Below are positions 24,242-32,378 of a stretch of DNA of 50,030 nt, one piece after another. Positions within the stretch are counted from its first letter, which is position 1; every line of letters begins with the position of its first letter. The notes under the pieces are model-generated. The model was not told the origin of the DNA. It made no database searches and was given only the letters and a program-made list of their open reading frames with translations. The DNA is from an uncultured bacterium. GTDB taxonomy: Bacteria; Cloacimonadota; Cloacimonadia; Cloacimonadales; Cloacimonadaceae. Position numbers and translations under genes: made by a program. The stretch lies in contig CALLHY010000004.1 of assembly GCA_938009275.1 (NCBI GenBank), positions 1 through 50,030 on the forward strand. The letters run 5' to 3'.

Positions 24242-25090
24242 TTATTTGTAGTAATACAACACCTGTGGGCTGTCTAATCCCGCTTCGCTAAGGGTGTAGT
24301 ATGTCTTTCCCTTTTTGTCGAAGCATATTGCTTCACCTTGGGGTTCCACACGGTAGGGAAGGGTTTTGGGCTTGCCTTCGGTAACAACCATACCGCTTTT
24401 GTCGCGCTTTAGTTTGTATTGCCAGATAGACGTATAGGTCTTTACCAGCAGCTTTTTGCCATCGGGAGAGATGTCTGCTGCGGTCACCCAGGAAAGTGGC
24501 AGAGTAGCGGTTTTTACTGCCTTATTCGTCTTTTTACTGTCCGGAGCTTGCACGCGGTATAGCCCAACTTGTTCCTCGCGTTTAGAGATGATGTATATGT
24601 CTGCGTTATGTGGGTCTATAAACAAGGCTTCCGCATCGCGGGCACCGTCTTCGTATGTTATTTCTATCTTCTCCACGCTTTGGGCAGTGTAAATGCTATC
24701 GGCATCTGTGAATAAAGGTTCGGGCACCTTATATACAAACACCGAGGGATAACGGGCAGAGTTATCTCCAATCTCACCTACATATAGATAGCTTTCACCG
24801 CTTTTTGGCTCTTTGTAGATGGCAATGTCTTCCCAATCTCTGTTTTTGACGCCGGGAAGCTGCAAGGTGGCAATCAAGTTACCCTGGGTGTCTATTGCGT
24901 ATAGGCTTGCTTCTCCGCCAGAGTCGTTATGCGTCCAGAGAATGCCTTCATTCAGGATGCTGCGGACAATGCCTGAAGCTTCATCGATGCGGGCGGTTTT
25001 TAGCACGAATTCTTTGGGTGCGCGGGCAGAGAGGGCAACAATGCCTATTATGCCCAATACGATTACAATCAGCAGGGCTTTCTTGATCAT
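24242..25090 (-). CDS. Membrane-anchored or exported beta-propeller-like protein
   Basis: A 282-residue protein with one N-terminal hydrophobic segment (KKALLIVIVLGIIGIVALSA) acting as signal or anchor. The mature part has propeller-like strands: SGIVRSILNEGILWTHNDSGG, then LYAIDTQGNLIATLQLPG, RDWEDIAIYKEP, DPHNADIYIISKRE and TAADISPDGKKLLVKTY. The family is reminiscent of SdiA-regulated or LVIVD-type propellers, but I cannot name it. ATG 25090 follows AGGAG by 7 nt and removes a 17-residue extension with no ribosome binding site. It lies just downstream of rnpB on the same strand and may be read from the rnpB region or its own promoter. Confidence 0.7.
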   Translation of the reverse strand: MIKKALLIVIVLGIIGIVALSARAPKEFVLKTARIDEASGIVRSILNEGILWTHNDSGGEASLYAIDTQGNLIATLQLPGVKNRDWEDIAIYKEPKSGESYLYVGEIGDNSARYPSVFVYKVPEPLFTDADSIYTAQSVEKIEITYEDGARDAEALFIDPHNADIYIISKREEQVGLYRVQAPDSKKTNKAVKTATLPLSWVTAADISPDGKKLLVKTYTSIWQYKLKRDKSGMVVTEGKPKTLPYRVEPQGEAICFDKKGKTYYTLSEAGLDSPQVLYYYK

Positions 25091-25154
25091 TTTAACTCCT
25101 TTGCTCGATGGGCTATGGGGCATGAATGTTCCTTCTTGCAAACATCAATAATGA

Positions 25155-25514
25155 ACAGGGAAGATCGTAAGCCGGATTCTGTGCTCCCAGCAAGTGGGAG
25201 TGATGTTCATCCATCTAGGCTTGCCCTCGCAGACAAGCTCAAGCTGCCTACCCGAAAGCGATGCGGGCAACATCAGTGCTTTCCTATTTGGCATTGCACC
25301 GGATAAGGCTTTCCCGGCTACCCCTGTCACCAGAGATACCGGTAGTCTCTTACACTACCATTTCACCCTTACCCTGCGCGAAACGCGAAGGGCGGTTTGT
25401 TTCTGTGGAGCTGGCTCTGCATTGCTGCAGCTTCCCGTTAGGAAGTATCCTGCCCTGTGGTGTCCGGACTTTCCTCTGTGCCTTTCAGCACAGCGAACAT
25501 CTGCTCTTCCCTGT
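25155..25514 (-). ncRNA. rnpB: RNase P RNA
   Basis: Catalytic RNA that trims tRNA 5' ends. On the minus strand it contains the P4 signature AGGAAAGTCCGGAC near its 5' end, a GGGCAGGATAC-type stretch, and the 3' motif AGAATCCGGCTTAC. The ends are set by the P1 helix: ACAGGGAAGA (5') pairs with TCTTCCCTGT (3'). The length is about 360 nt, typical of type A bacterial RNase P RNA. It begins about 18 nt after the zinc-ribbon gene, so it may be co-transcribed and processed. A TATATT box just upstream (25516-25521) could also give it its own promoter. Confidence 0.95.
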
Positions 25515-25531
25515 AATATAAACTGGTTGGA

Positions 25532-26266
25532 TTATGCTTCTTTGCTTTCGGGCTGTTCTTCCGCAAAGCGGTTCATCAGTATTCTACCGCAGTTTTCGCA
25601 AAAGATTAGCTTGCGCATTAGCTGAAGCTCGATGCGCATCTGCTGGCGAATTACAAAGCCACAGCTTCCGCATGAGCCTTCACGGTTATAGGCAACAGCC
25701 TGGTTGTTTTTGTTCTTTATCATGTTGCCATATTGCTTCACTACCGAAACGGGCAGGGTGCGGGCAAGGTCGTTGCGTTGTGCGCGAATCTCTTCAATCT
25801 TAGCTTCCAGGCCTTCAATCTGCTTGCGCAAGTCACCTTCTTTGTCGCGCTTACGCTGCTCAGCTTTTTCCAGCTCTTGCTTTGCAGCGTCCACCTGTTC
25901 CTTGGCAGCGGTGTCTTCATCCATCAGTTCCAAAAGCTGAGATTCTATCTCGGATATCTTGGTTTTTAGATATGATATCTCGCTGTTCAACGCCTTGTAT
26001 TCTTTGTTGTTCTTAATCTCAGAAAGCTGAGAGGCATATTTGCGGCTTTGTTCCTGATGTTGCTTAATATCTGCTTCCAGACTGCGTTGTTTCTTACCAA
26101 CCTCTGCTCTGGTTGTTTCGCTAATAAGCAGATTGGCAGTGGCTTGATCCACACTATCTATTATCTCGTTTAACTGCTTAGGGAGCTCTTTTTGTAGTAC
26201 TCTATATCTCCCAATCTCGTCATCAAGTGTTTGCATCTTGGCTAAGGTGCGCAGTTGTTCTTCCAT
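25532..26266 (-). CDS. Coiled-coil zinc-ribbon protein (DUF164/C4-type)
   Basis: A 244-residue cytosolic protein. The first 170 residues are a long charged coiled coil (for example LISETTRAEVGKKQRSLEAD and QLLELMDEDTAAKEQVDAAK). The C-terminal part has a C4 zinc ribbon, CGSCGFVIRQQ ... IFCENCGRIL (about residues 199-230). This two-part layout matches the CT398/DUF164-type proteins, which have been linked to flagellar, secretion or RNA-polymerase-related partners in different species. Its function is not established. The start is 2 nt after the nadC stop codon, and rnpB follows after 18 nt, so it sits in an operon led by nadC. Confidence 0.85.
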   Translation of the reverse strand: MEEQLRTLAKMQTLDDEIGRYRVLQKELPKQLNEIIDSVDQATANLLISETTRAEVGKKQRSLEADIKQHQEQSRKYASQLSEIKNNKEYKALNSEISYLKTKISEIESQLLELMDEDTAAKEQVDAAKQELEKAEQRKRDKEGDLRKQIEGLEAKIEEIRAQRNDLARTLPVSVVKQYGNMIKNKNNQAVAYNREGSCGSCGFVIRQQMRIELQLMRKLIFCENCGRILMNRFAEEQPESKEA

Positions 26267-26268
26267 TC

Positions 26269-27090
26269 TTACTCCTTAAATAAAAGGCTGATATCCAGAG
26301 ACTTATAGGAATGAGTAAGGGCACCGGAAGAGATATACTGGATACCTGTTTTGGCATAGCTTAATATGTTCTCTTCTGTAATACCGCCCGAAACCTCAAA
26401 TTCCATGCGTTTTTTATACTTCTTAACCGCTGCCTTGATCTCGGCAGGTTTCATATTGTCGAGCATAACCCTGTCTACGCCGGCTGCGAAGGCTTCGTCC
26501 AGCTCTGCCATATTGGTTACCTCTACTTCAATTTTGTAGGAGGTGTTATGATTGCGGATGCGCTGCACCGCGGCAGTTATGGAGCCGCAAGCACGAATGT
26601 GATTTTCTTTTATCAGCACCATGTCGAACAAACCAAAGCGGTGATTGTATCCCCCGCCAATGCGCACGGCATACTTCTCCAAAGTTCGCAGCATGGGAGT
26701 TGTCTTGCGTGTGTCTAAGAGCTTGCAGTCCGTATTTGCAATTATCGCAACCAACGAAGCAGTTTTGGTGGCTATGCCAGACATACGCTGCATAAAGTTC
26801 AGCGCGGTTCGTTCGCCTTGCAGGATAGATCCGGGACGCCCTTCCAGGCGGAGGATTTCGTCTTTGGGCTTCACCCTGTCGCCATCTTTGCGGTAAATGG
26901 TAATCTTTAAATCGGGATCAACCATCTTAAAAACAGCCTTGGCTACGTCAACTCCTGCCAATACACCATCGGCTTTGGCTACTATGAAGGCGGTGCTATT
27001 CACCGGCTCCAAATCAAGATATTTGGTGGTAATATCACCGGTTCCTATATCTTCTTCCAAACTTTTGCGGATTAATTCATCCAGAAACAT
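26269..27090 (-). CDS. nadC: Nicotinate-nucleotide pyrophosphorylase (carboxylating)
   Basis: Forms nicotinate mononucleotide from quinolinate and PRPP in de novo NAD synthesis. It is 273 residues, the usual length. Signature stretches are LEEDIGTGDITTKYL (about residues 9-23), GERTALNFMQRMSGIAT, LDTRKTTPMLRTLEKYAVRIGGGYNHRFGL (RKTTP and the R/H residues bind quinolinate), and the late VEVTN...MLDNM...VSGGI. The ATG at 27090 has GGAGG 5 nt upstream; an in-frame ATG at 27117 lies inside a hairpin and is rejected. No nadA or nadB is in the window. The 5' leader carries a terminator-like hairpin (27105-27138) between promoter and ribosome binding site. Confidence 0.96.
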   Translation of the reverse strand: MFLDELIRKSLEEDIGTGDITTKYLDLEPVNSTAFIVAKADGVLAGVDVAKAVFKMVDPDLKITIYRKDGDRVKPKDEILRLEGRPGSILQGERTALNFMQRMSGIATKTASLVAIIANTDCKLLDTRKTTPMLRTLEKYAVRIGGGYNHRFGLFDMVLIKENHIRACGSITAAVQRIRNHNTSYKIEVEVTNMAELDEAFAAGVDRVMLDNMKPAEIKAAVKKYKKRMEFEVSGGITEENILSYAKTGIQYISSGALTHSYKSLDISLLFKE

Positions 27091-27104
27091 GAAACCTCCA
27101 AAGC

Positions 27105-27138
27105 AAAAAAAAAGCATCTGCCAATGGCAAATGCTTTT
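27105..27138 (-). terminator. Terminator-like hairpin in the nadC leader (possible attenuator)
   Basis: On the minus strand, GCATTTGCCA-TTG-GCAGATGC (27114-27134, one mismatch, extended by A-T pairs) is followed by nine T residues. This is a textbook intrinsic terminator placed 6 nt before the nadC ribosome binding site. There is no upstream gene for it to terminate. A competing pair is possible between 27143-27148 (CAAATG) and the hairpin's own left arm at 27128-27133 (CATTTG). Confidence 0.7.
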
Positions 27139-27218
27139 CTTCCATTTGTTTATAACTTTGTTTGTACGATGTTTTCGATTTAAAACACATATATGATGAC
27201 ATCCTTCTTAGGAGGAAC

Positions 27219-27247
27219 CACATATCTCACAAGGGGATATGTGTCAA
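27219..27247 (-). promoter_or_regulatory. nadC promoter
   Basis: Minus strand: TTGACA (27242-27247), 17-nt spacer, TATGTG (27219-27224). The implied transcript starts near 27212, giving a leader of about 120 nt that contains the terminator-like hairpin. A small hairpin (TGTTTT-6 nt-AAAACA, 27171-27188) lies between. Confidence 0.65.
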
Positions 27248-27291
27248 GCACAAAAAGGGTAACTCGCATCCTTCTTATTTTTCTCTTGTTT

Positions 27292-27378
27292 ATACCTTCT
27301 TCCTTGCTGCTTCCTTGAAGCTATCCTGTGTCGAATAGGGGATAGCTTCAAGGAAGCAGCAGGGAAGAAGCGGGGTAT
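27292..27378. repeat. Palindromic dispersed repeat, 30-bp arms
   Basis: The left arm 27297-27326 and right arm 27340-27369 pair over 30 bp with one mismatch, around a 13-nt loop. ATACC/GGTAT (27292, 27374) extends the symmetry. The arm begins TTCTTCCTTGCTGC and ends AAGCTATCC. A second copy is at 38722-38794, and single arms are at 17902 and 21804. It has no coding capacity; it may be a MITE- or REP-like element. Confidence 0.85.
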
Positions 27379-27650
27379 TTTTTAGCATCCGACCGCCCTG
27401 CATCAGCCTTCTGGGGTATTAGTCATATAGGCAACAAAAACAACACTTGCCCACACCCAAAATGCCATTAGACTTTATGTAATCAGAGACTTATCATAAC
27501 ATGAATGTGCATACAGGCAAATGCTTTACGAATGTAAACTATAATAGTGTTTTTGGGGCTTGCCAAGCCCCTGCAAGAAGCTTTGACGAGCCGTAACGCA
27601 GATATACTTGCAAGACTGTAAATAAAGCTCATCTCGAATGAGGAGGAATT
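27379..27650. other. Upstream region of the beta-helix protein gene
   Basis: No gene. It contains a small palindrome (GGGGCTT-GCC-AAGCCCC, 27555-27571) without a T tract. A TTGACG box is at 27583-27588 and TATACT at 27603-27608; the 14-nt spacing is shorter than usual. GAGGAGG precedes the ATG at 27651. Confidence 0.5.
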
Positions 27651-30600
27651 ATGAAGCCTGCTATGCCCATATTTTTGTTGGTTTTTTTATTTTCAATTAT
27701 GTGCCTGCCTGTCATGGCGCAGATGTTAACCATCACCCCCAACCCCGTGGAGTTTGGTTCGCTTCACATGGGTGGAGCAGATATTCGAACTCTGCATATC
27801 AGCACCCCTGAAGAAGCTGGGATTGAGGTAACAGACATCACGCTATCGGGTGATTCATCTTTTAGCATCAGTATGTTACCCCCGCTGCCCACAACAGTTT
27901 ATCCTCTTGCTGCGCTTCAGGTGGAGATAAGCTTTATGCCAGAAAGTGTTGGGCCGCACAGCGCTACGCTTATGGTTTTGTCGTCGGGAAATCCGCCCCA
28001 ATTCGTGGACATAACCGGCACTGGGGAAGGCAGCGGAATGGATCCTGACATGCTGATTTATCCGGAGGAATATGACTTTGGCTTGGTAGAAAACGGAAGC
28101 ACTGATTCAACCTTGATAGTGCTTCGGTTGTCAGCAGACTGGATTATTGCTCATGGTTCGGGACAGATATTAAGCGTTAGCCTTTGGGGAGATGATGAAT
28201 TCAGTTTGGGCACTGCGGTTAACAGCACTGCGGGCACGTCAGTATCATATCCATACAATCTCGAATCTGCCGACGATGTAAGCCTGAAGGTATATTACAG
28301 CCCCATAGATGACGGCATCGATAATGCCAGCATCGAGATTGAAGCCTCCGATTCACGAATATACCAGGTATTTCTTACCGGGTATAGCGAAGTGGCTAAC
28401 CCAAACATCGCGCTGGATCCTAATAGCCTGATTATTAACACCCAAGAGGAAAGCTCTACAACGTCATTTTTCGACATACAAAACTCTGGCGCGGGGGAAC
28501 TGACCTTCGCGATAAACTCGGAGGAACTTCCAAGCTGGATTAGCCTGGATACCGAGAGTGGTACTGTTGCCCCCAGTTCCTCATTCAGAGTAACGGTTGG
28601 CGTTAATACTGAGGGAGTTATAGCAGATAATTATAGCTATTTAATCTATATCCACAGCAACGATCCAGACAGTCCGGATATAACTTTGATGATCACTGTG
28701 GAAGTGGAAGCCCTGGCTTTGGTGGCCGACTTTGTTTCTTCTACGGAGGGTGGACATCCGCCTTTTGACGTAACCTTCACCGATAACAGCCGGGTTGATC
28801 CAGATATGTATTGGTCGGTAATCACCGGATGGAAATGGGATTTTGAAGACGATGGCATTTTTGATGCCTTTGTTCAGAATCCCGTTCATACTTACACTCA
28901 ACCCGGAATTTATAGTGTTAGGCTGGAAGTTCGCACCAATACAGGTGCGGTTGCGCAGAAACTACGCACAGATTATGTAAGGGCAGAGAATAGCTCTCCC
29001 CAGATTGTGCATCCATTAACTGCGATAGACATGGTGGAAGATACCCAATGGGGGCCAAGCGATGTAACGAATGTGTTCAATGATCCCGATGGTGACCCCA
29101 TAACCATTACCTGCGTGGGCAGCCTGCATTTGGATGCCACGATAAATTCGGGTTATCTTAGGATTGTGCCTGCTCCTAACTGGAACGGTGTGGAAACCAT
29201 CAGTATAAAAGCTGTGGATCAGTTTGGAAAAGGCCCCACACAGGATATCGTGGTAACTGTTGCCTCTGTGAACGACGCGCCCATCCTAAGTGTTCCGGCC
29301 GAGATGTACTTTATTCGCAATTCGCATTTCACAGTGGACTTTGGCAGATACATAGATGATCCTGATAACGATGATGATGATTTGTCGATTCAGATTAGCT
29401 CTTTAATGCCGGATAATCCCGTGCAGTTTGCCTATAGCCCCATTGCCAGCCCTAACGTGGTTGGACAACTAAGCGTGGTTTTTAGCTCTTTGTCGCAATC
29501 AGCCACCTCTGGTCAATTCAGCATACAAGTGAACGACAACATGGGCAGGGCTATTGCCAGTGGTGTTTTTACGATGACTGTGTTACAGAGCTTTAATGCC
29601 ACAGTACATTTAGAATCCACCTACCAGTATGCCGGGCAGACAGTTGGCTTCATCGATGCTACATTGGGTAATCCGGATTATTGGCTTTGGGACTTTGGTG
29701 ATGGACAGACATCCACCCTGCAAAACCCACAGCACCAATATCTGAATGCCGGAACCTACGATGTGTATTTATCGCTGGGAAACTCAGAAGCCAGTGAAGG
29801 AGCAGCGGTGGTTTATCCTGCCATGATTCATCTGGTAGGAACGGCAGTAACAACCGGAAACGTGCCTGACATATGGACTATCCAAGGTTCGCCTTACAAT
29901 CTATATGACGGCTTTGTTATGGACGAGACTGCTACGGTAAGCATACAGGAAGATGTGGTGGTTAACATGTTTAGCCAGGCGCCATTGGAAGTTCAGGGCT
30001 CTATATCTGCCAATGGAGTAACCTTCAGGCCGGGATCACAGAGTGGATTCTGGGGTGGCTTTCGTTTTGTTGGTAACCCTCAGCGCAACCCCAGCGACCT
30101 GCAGGATTGCGACATTATTGATGCCTATCTGCCTTTGGAGGTTGCGGGACAAAGCCCGAGCTTCAACAACCTTTACATCGCAGTGTCTGATACCAGCACC
30201 TTTGTAGATAGCGTGGCTGTGAGGATAAGCAATAGCAGCAGCTCTATAACCGGGGTGGAGATTGTAAACTATAGAGGTGGTGTGCTAATCGATGGCGAAA
30301 GCGATAGCCGCAATACGCCTACTTTAACTAACGTTAGGGTGCGAAACAGCACCAGTACTCTGCGGACAGACCTGCCCGCTGCTACGGCTGTAACCGTGAG
30401 GAGTGATGTAAACATAAACGGTCTGGAAACCGATAACTTTGGAACAGGAGTTTTAATAGAGAGCAGTAGCTCAAATACCACAACGCCTACATTGAGCAAC
30501 GTGCGGGTGCGCAACAGCAGTAATACCTTAAGAGCGGTTGGTAGCGGAGAGGGAATAGTAATAAGCGGAAACACAGCTCCCATACTAGATGGAGTGGAAG

Positions 30601-32378
30601 TGGACGATGTGGCCATTGGCATAAGAATAGAAAACACTGCTTCTGGAAGCCGTAATACACCTACTTTAACCAACGTGCGAGTACGCAACAGCAGCAATAC
30701 CCTGCGTAGCGTCACCAATGGTGTAATGGTTAATAACGTTCCCAGCCTGTCTATCACTGATATGGAGATTACAGACTTCACTACAGGGATAATAATCCAA
30801 GCTGATAACCGCTCCACCAGTACGCCCACTCTTACTAACGTGCGCGTACGCAACAGTAGTAATACCCTGCGAACCAGTTCTACCGGTGTGGAAATAGACG
30901 GGAATGTGGTAGCCAGGATAAACGATATGGAGATTGAGCATTACGACACCGGAATAAAATATAGTATGGATGGAGCAAGCTCGAACCAAGCTACTCCAAC
31001 CCTTACTAATGTTAGAGTACGAAACAGCACCAGTACATTGCGCAACGATACAGTAGGAGCCAGCTTCTCTGGATTTGCCAAGCTAACTATTAGCGACATG
31101 GAGATATCTCACTACAAAACGGGGCTAAGCCTCATGGATGCAGACGGGCGTGTGGAAAGAACCCCAACCATTACCAATGTGCGTGTGCGCAATAGCACCA
31201 GCACACTACGCACCTCGACCACAGGCATCTATCTGGGAGCAAACATCAAGGGAAGCCTTAGCGGATCGACAATTGACAGTACCGATGTGGGAATCTTGAT
31301 TGCCAATGGCAATAGAACCGTGGTAGAGAACAACATGATTGTTGATTGCCATACCGGGATACGGGCAGCAGGCATAAACCCTCTGCCCCTGCGCAAACAG
31401 GTGTTCCTGTTACAATACCCCATTCCCAATGCCAAAGCCTTCGAAGTGCTGGATGCCGGCCCCTGGATGGTGGCGAATAACAGCATCTATGGCTATCCGA
31501 TTGGTGTAAAAGCTGTAAATGCAACTCTAAACTTCACGAGTAACATCATGTGGAATGACGAGCTAATGCTTCCTATTCCCATACAAAATGTTGGCAGTTC
31601 AATAGCTAACAGCTTCAACGATATCTACTACGGCCCTGGGCTTTACCCCGGGACTGGTAACATTAACCAAAACCCGCTATTTGTTTCTGTGGCAACGCGA
31701 GACTTTGGCCTGTTGCGAGACAGTCCATGTATAGATGCTGGTAATCCCGCCCTGGCACCAGATAAAGATGGAACAAGAGCGGACATCGGAGCCAGAGTGT
31801 ATATGCACAAGGCCAGTGCAGAGGCAAATCCCCGCTTTATTGTTGCCGGCTCTCCCGTTCAGGTAAGCAGTAGCTCCATAGGACACAGCTATCCCGATAC
31901 AGAAATAAGCTGGGATATAAACAACGATGATAGTATAGAATACACCGGCAGTGCCTTTTCACACGTGTTTGACAGCCCAGGCCTATATGATCTGCGGCTA
32001 AAAGTGCAAAGTGGGTTACTGATTGATCAGGTGGTGTATGAACGGCTGATAGTGGTTAGTTCAATGCAATTGCCGGCTCCGTCCAATCCAACTTTGGCTG
32101 TAGAAGGAAACGATATAGTGCTTTCCTGGGATGCCGTGATGTTGGAAAGCCGAAGAACTGAGGTACCATATTACATTGTGTTCAAATCCGAAACGCCAGA
32201 TGGTTTCTTCAAGTATCGTGGATTCAGCACTTCCGCTCAGCTACCCTTCCGGGATACTGGAGCAGCAGCAGCGGATAAGGCCTTCTACATAGTTATTGGC
32301 TTTGACGGTAGCAGAACAGAATTGCAAAGATATATTGACGCACAGACAAGCAGCATTGGAATAAGGAGCAAGAAATAG
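27651..32378 (+). CDS. Large secreted PKD / right-handed beta-helix protein
   Basis: A 1575-residue exported protein with a signal peptide (residues 1-23). Visible order: choice-of-anchor-D/Hydin-like domain (about 25-125), a second beta domain, a BACON-like region (about 255-355), PKD (about 358-445, GWKWDFEDDG), a cadherin-like region with NWNGVETISIKAVD (about 450-545), PKD (about 650-725, WLWDFGDGQTSTLQNPQHQY). A parallel beta helix follows (about 780-1330). It contains six copies of TPTLTNVRVRNSSNTLR-like units every 55-58 residues (889, 945, 1003, 1058, 1115, 1171). PKD (about 1400-1475) and an FN3-like end follow. No clear C-terminal sorting domain is seen. It is probably a surface adhesin or polysaccharide-binding protein. 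The stop overlaps the apparent start of the cyclase gene. Confidence 0.85.
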   Translation: MKPAMPIFLLVFLFSIMCLPVMAQMLTITPNPVEFGSLHMGGADIRTLHISTPEEAGIEVTDITLSGDSSFSISMLPPLPTTVYPLAALQVEISFMPESVGPHSATLMVLSSGNPPQFVDITGTGEGSGMDPDMLIYPEEYDFGLVENGSTDSTLIVLRLSADWIIAHGSGQILSVSLWGDDEFSLGTAVNSTAGTSVSYPYNLESADDVSLKVYYSPIDDGIDNASIEIEASDSRIYQVFLTGYSEVANPNIALDPNSLIINTQEESSTTSFFDIQNSGAGELTFAINSEELPSWISLDTESGTVAPSSSFRVTVGVNTEGVIADNYSYLIYIHSNDPDSPDITLMITVEVEALALVADFVSSTEGGHPPFDVTFTDNSRVDPDMYWSVITGWKWDFEDDGIFDAFVQNPVHTYTQPGIYSVRLEVRTNTGAVAQKLRTDYVRAENSSPQIVHPLTAIDMVEDTQWGPSDVTNVFNDPDGDPITITCVGSLHLDATINSGYLRIVPAPNWNGVETISIKAVDQFGKGPTQDIVVTVASVNDAPILSVPAEMYFIRNSHFTVDFGRYIDDPDNDDDDLSIQISSLMPDNPVQFAYSPIASPNVVGQLSVVFSSLSQSATSGQFSIQVNDNMGRAIASGVFTMTVLQSFNATVHLESTYQYAGQTVGFIDATLGNPDYWLWDFGDGQTSTLQNPQHQYLNAGTYDVYLSLGNSEASEGAAVVYPAMIHLVGTAVTTGNVPDIWTIQGSPYNLYDGFVMDETATVSIQEDVVVNMFSQAPLEVQGSISANGVTFRPGSQSGFWGGFRFVGNPQRNPSDLQDCDIIDAYLPLEVAGQSPSFNNLYIAVSDTSTFVDSVAVRISNSSSSITGVEIVNYRGGVLIDGESDSRNTPTLTNVRVRNSTSTLRTDLPAATAVTVRSDVNINGLETDNFGTGVLIESSSSNTTTPTLSNVRVRNSSNTLRAVGSGEGIVISGNTAPILDGVEVDDVAIGIRIENTASGSRNTPTLTNVRVRNSSNTLRSVTNGVMVNNVPSLSITDMEITDFTTGIIIQADNRSTSTPTLTNVRVRNSSNTLRTSSTGVEIDGNVVARINDMEIEHYDTGIKYSMDGASSNQATPTLTNVRVRNSTSTLRNDTVGASFSGFAKLTISDMEISHYKTGLSLMDADGRVERTPTITNVRVRNSTSTLRTSTTGIYLGANIKGSLSGSTIDSTDVGILIANGNRTVVENNMIVDCHTGIRAAGINPLPLRKQVFLLQYPIPNAKAFEVLDAGPWMVANNSIYGYPIGVKAVNATLNFTSNIMWNDELMLPIPIQNVGSSIANSFNDIYYGPGLYPGTGNINQNPLFVSVATRDFGLLRDSPCIDAGNPALAPDKDGTRADIGARVYMHKASAEANPRFIVAGSPVQVSSSSIGHSYPDTEISWDINNDDSIEYTGSAFSHVFDSPGLYDLRLKVQSGLLIDQVVYERLIVVSSMQLPAPSNPTLAVEGNDIVLSWDAVMLESRRTEVPYYIVFKSETPDGFFKYRGFSTSAQLPFRDTGAAAADKAFYIVIGFDGSRTELQRYIDAQTSSIGIRSKK
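30315..31211 (+). repeat. Six in-gene protein repeats with divergent codons
   Basis: Six units of a 17-residue motif (TPTLTNVRVRNS..TLR) spaced 55-58 codons apart. The protein motif is nearly invariant, while third codon positions differ between most copies. For example, Leu, Thr, Val, Arg, Asn and Ser codons all vary. The stretches between motifs are only loosely similar and fit coils of the beta helix. Confidence 0.9.
32363..32377 (+). promoter_or_regulatory. Ribosome binding site and apparent AUA start of the cyclase gene
   Basis: AAGGAG at 32363-32368 lies 6 nt before ATA at 32375-32377, which overlaps the TAG stop (32376-32378) of the upstream gene. The frame is open from here. It encodes ILPKTVLAALSEQ and the DGAVLF strand expected at the start of a class III cyclase domain. 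No ATG, GTG or TTG exists between 32375 and 32465 in this frame. Confidence 0.5.

Noticed and set aside
27117..27117. Upstream ATG for nadC
   Set aside because: It lies inside the terminator-like hairpin and lacks a ribosome binding site, whereas ATG 27090 has GGAGG 5 nt upstream.
27090..27200. Leader peptide in the nadC 5' region
   Set aside because: Short frames exist, but none has a ribosome binding site or a run of a regulatory amino acid; a structural attenuator fits better.
30269..30853. 194-codon antisense frame rich in Leu/Arg/Thr/Val
   Set aside because: Its repetitive composition is the mirror of the NVRVRNS repeats in the beta-helix gene.
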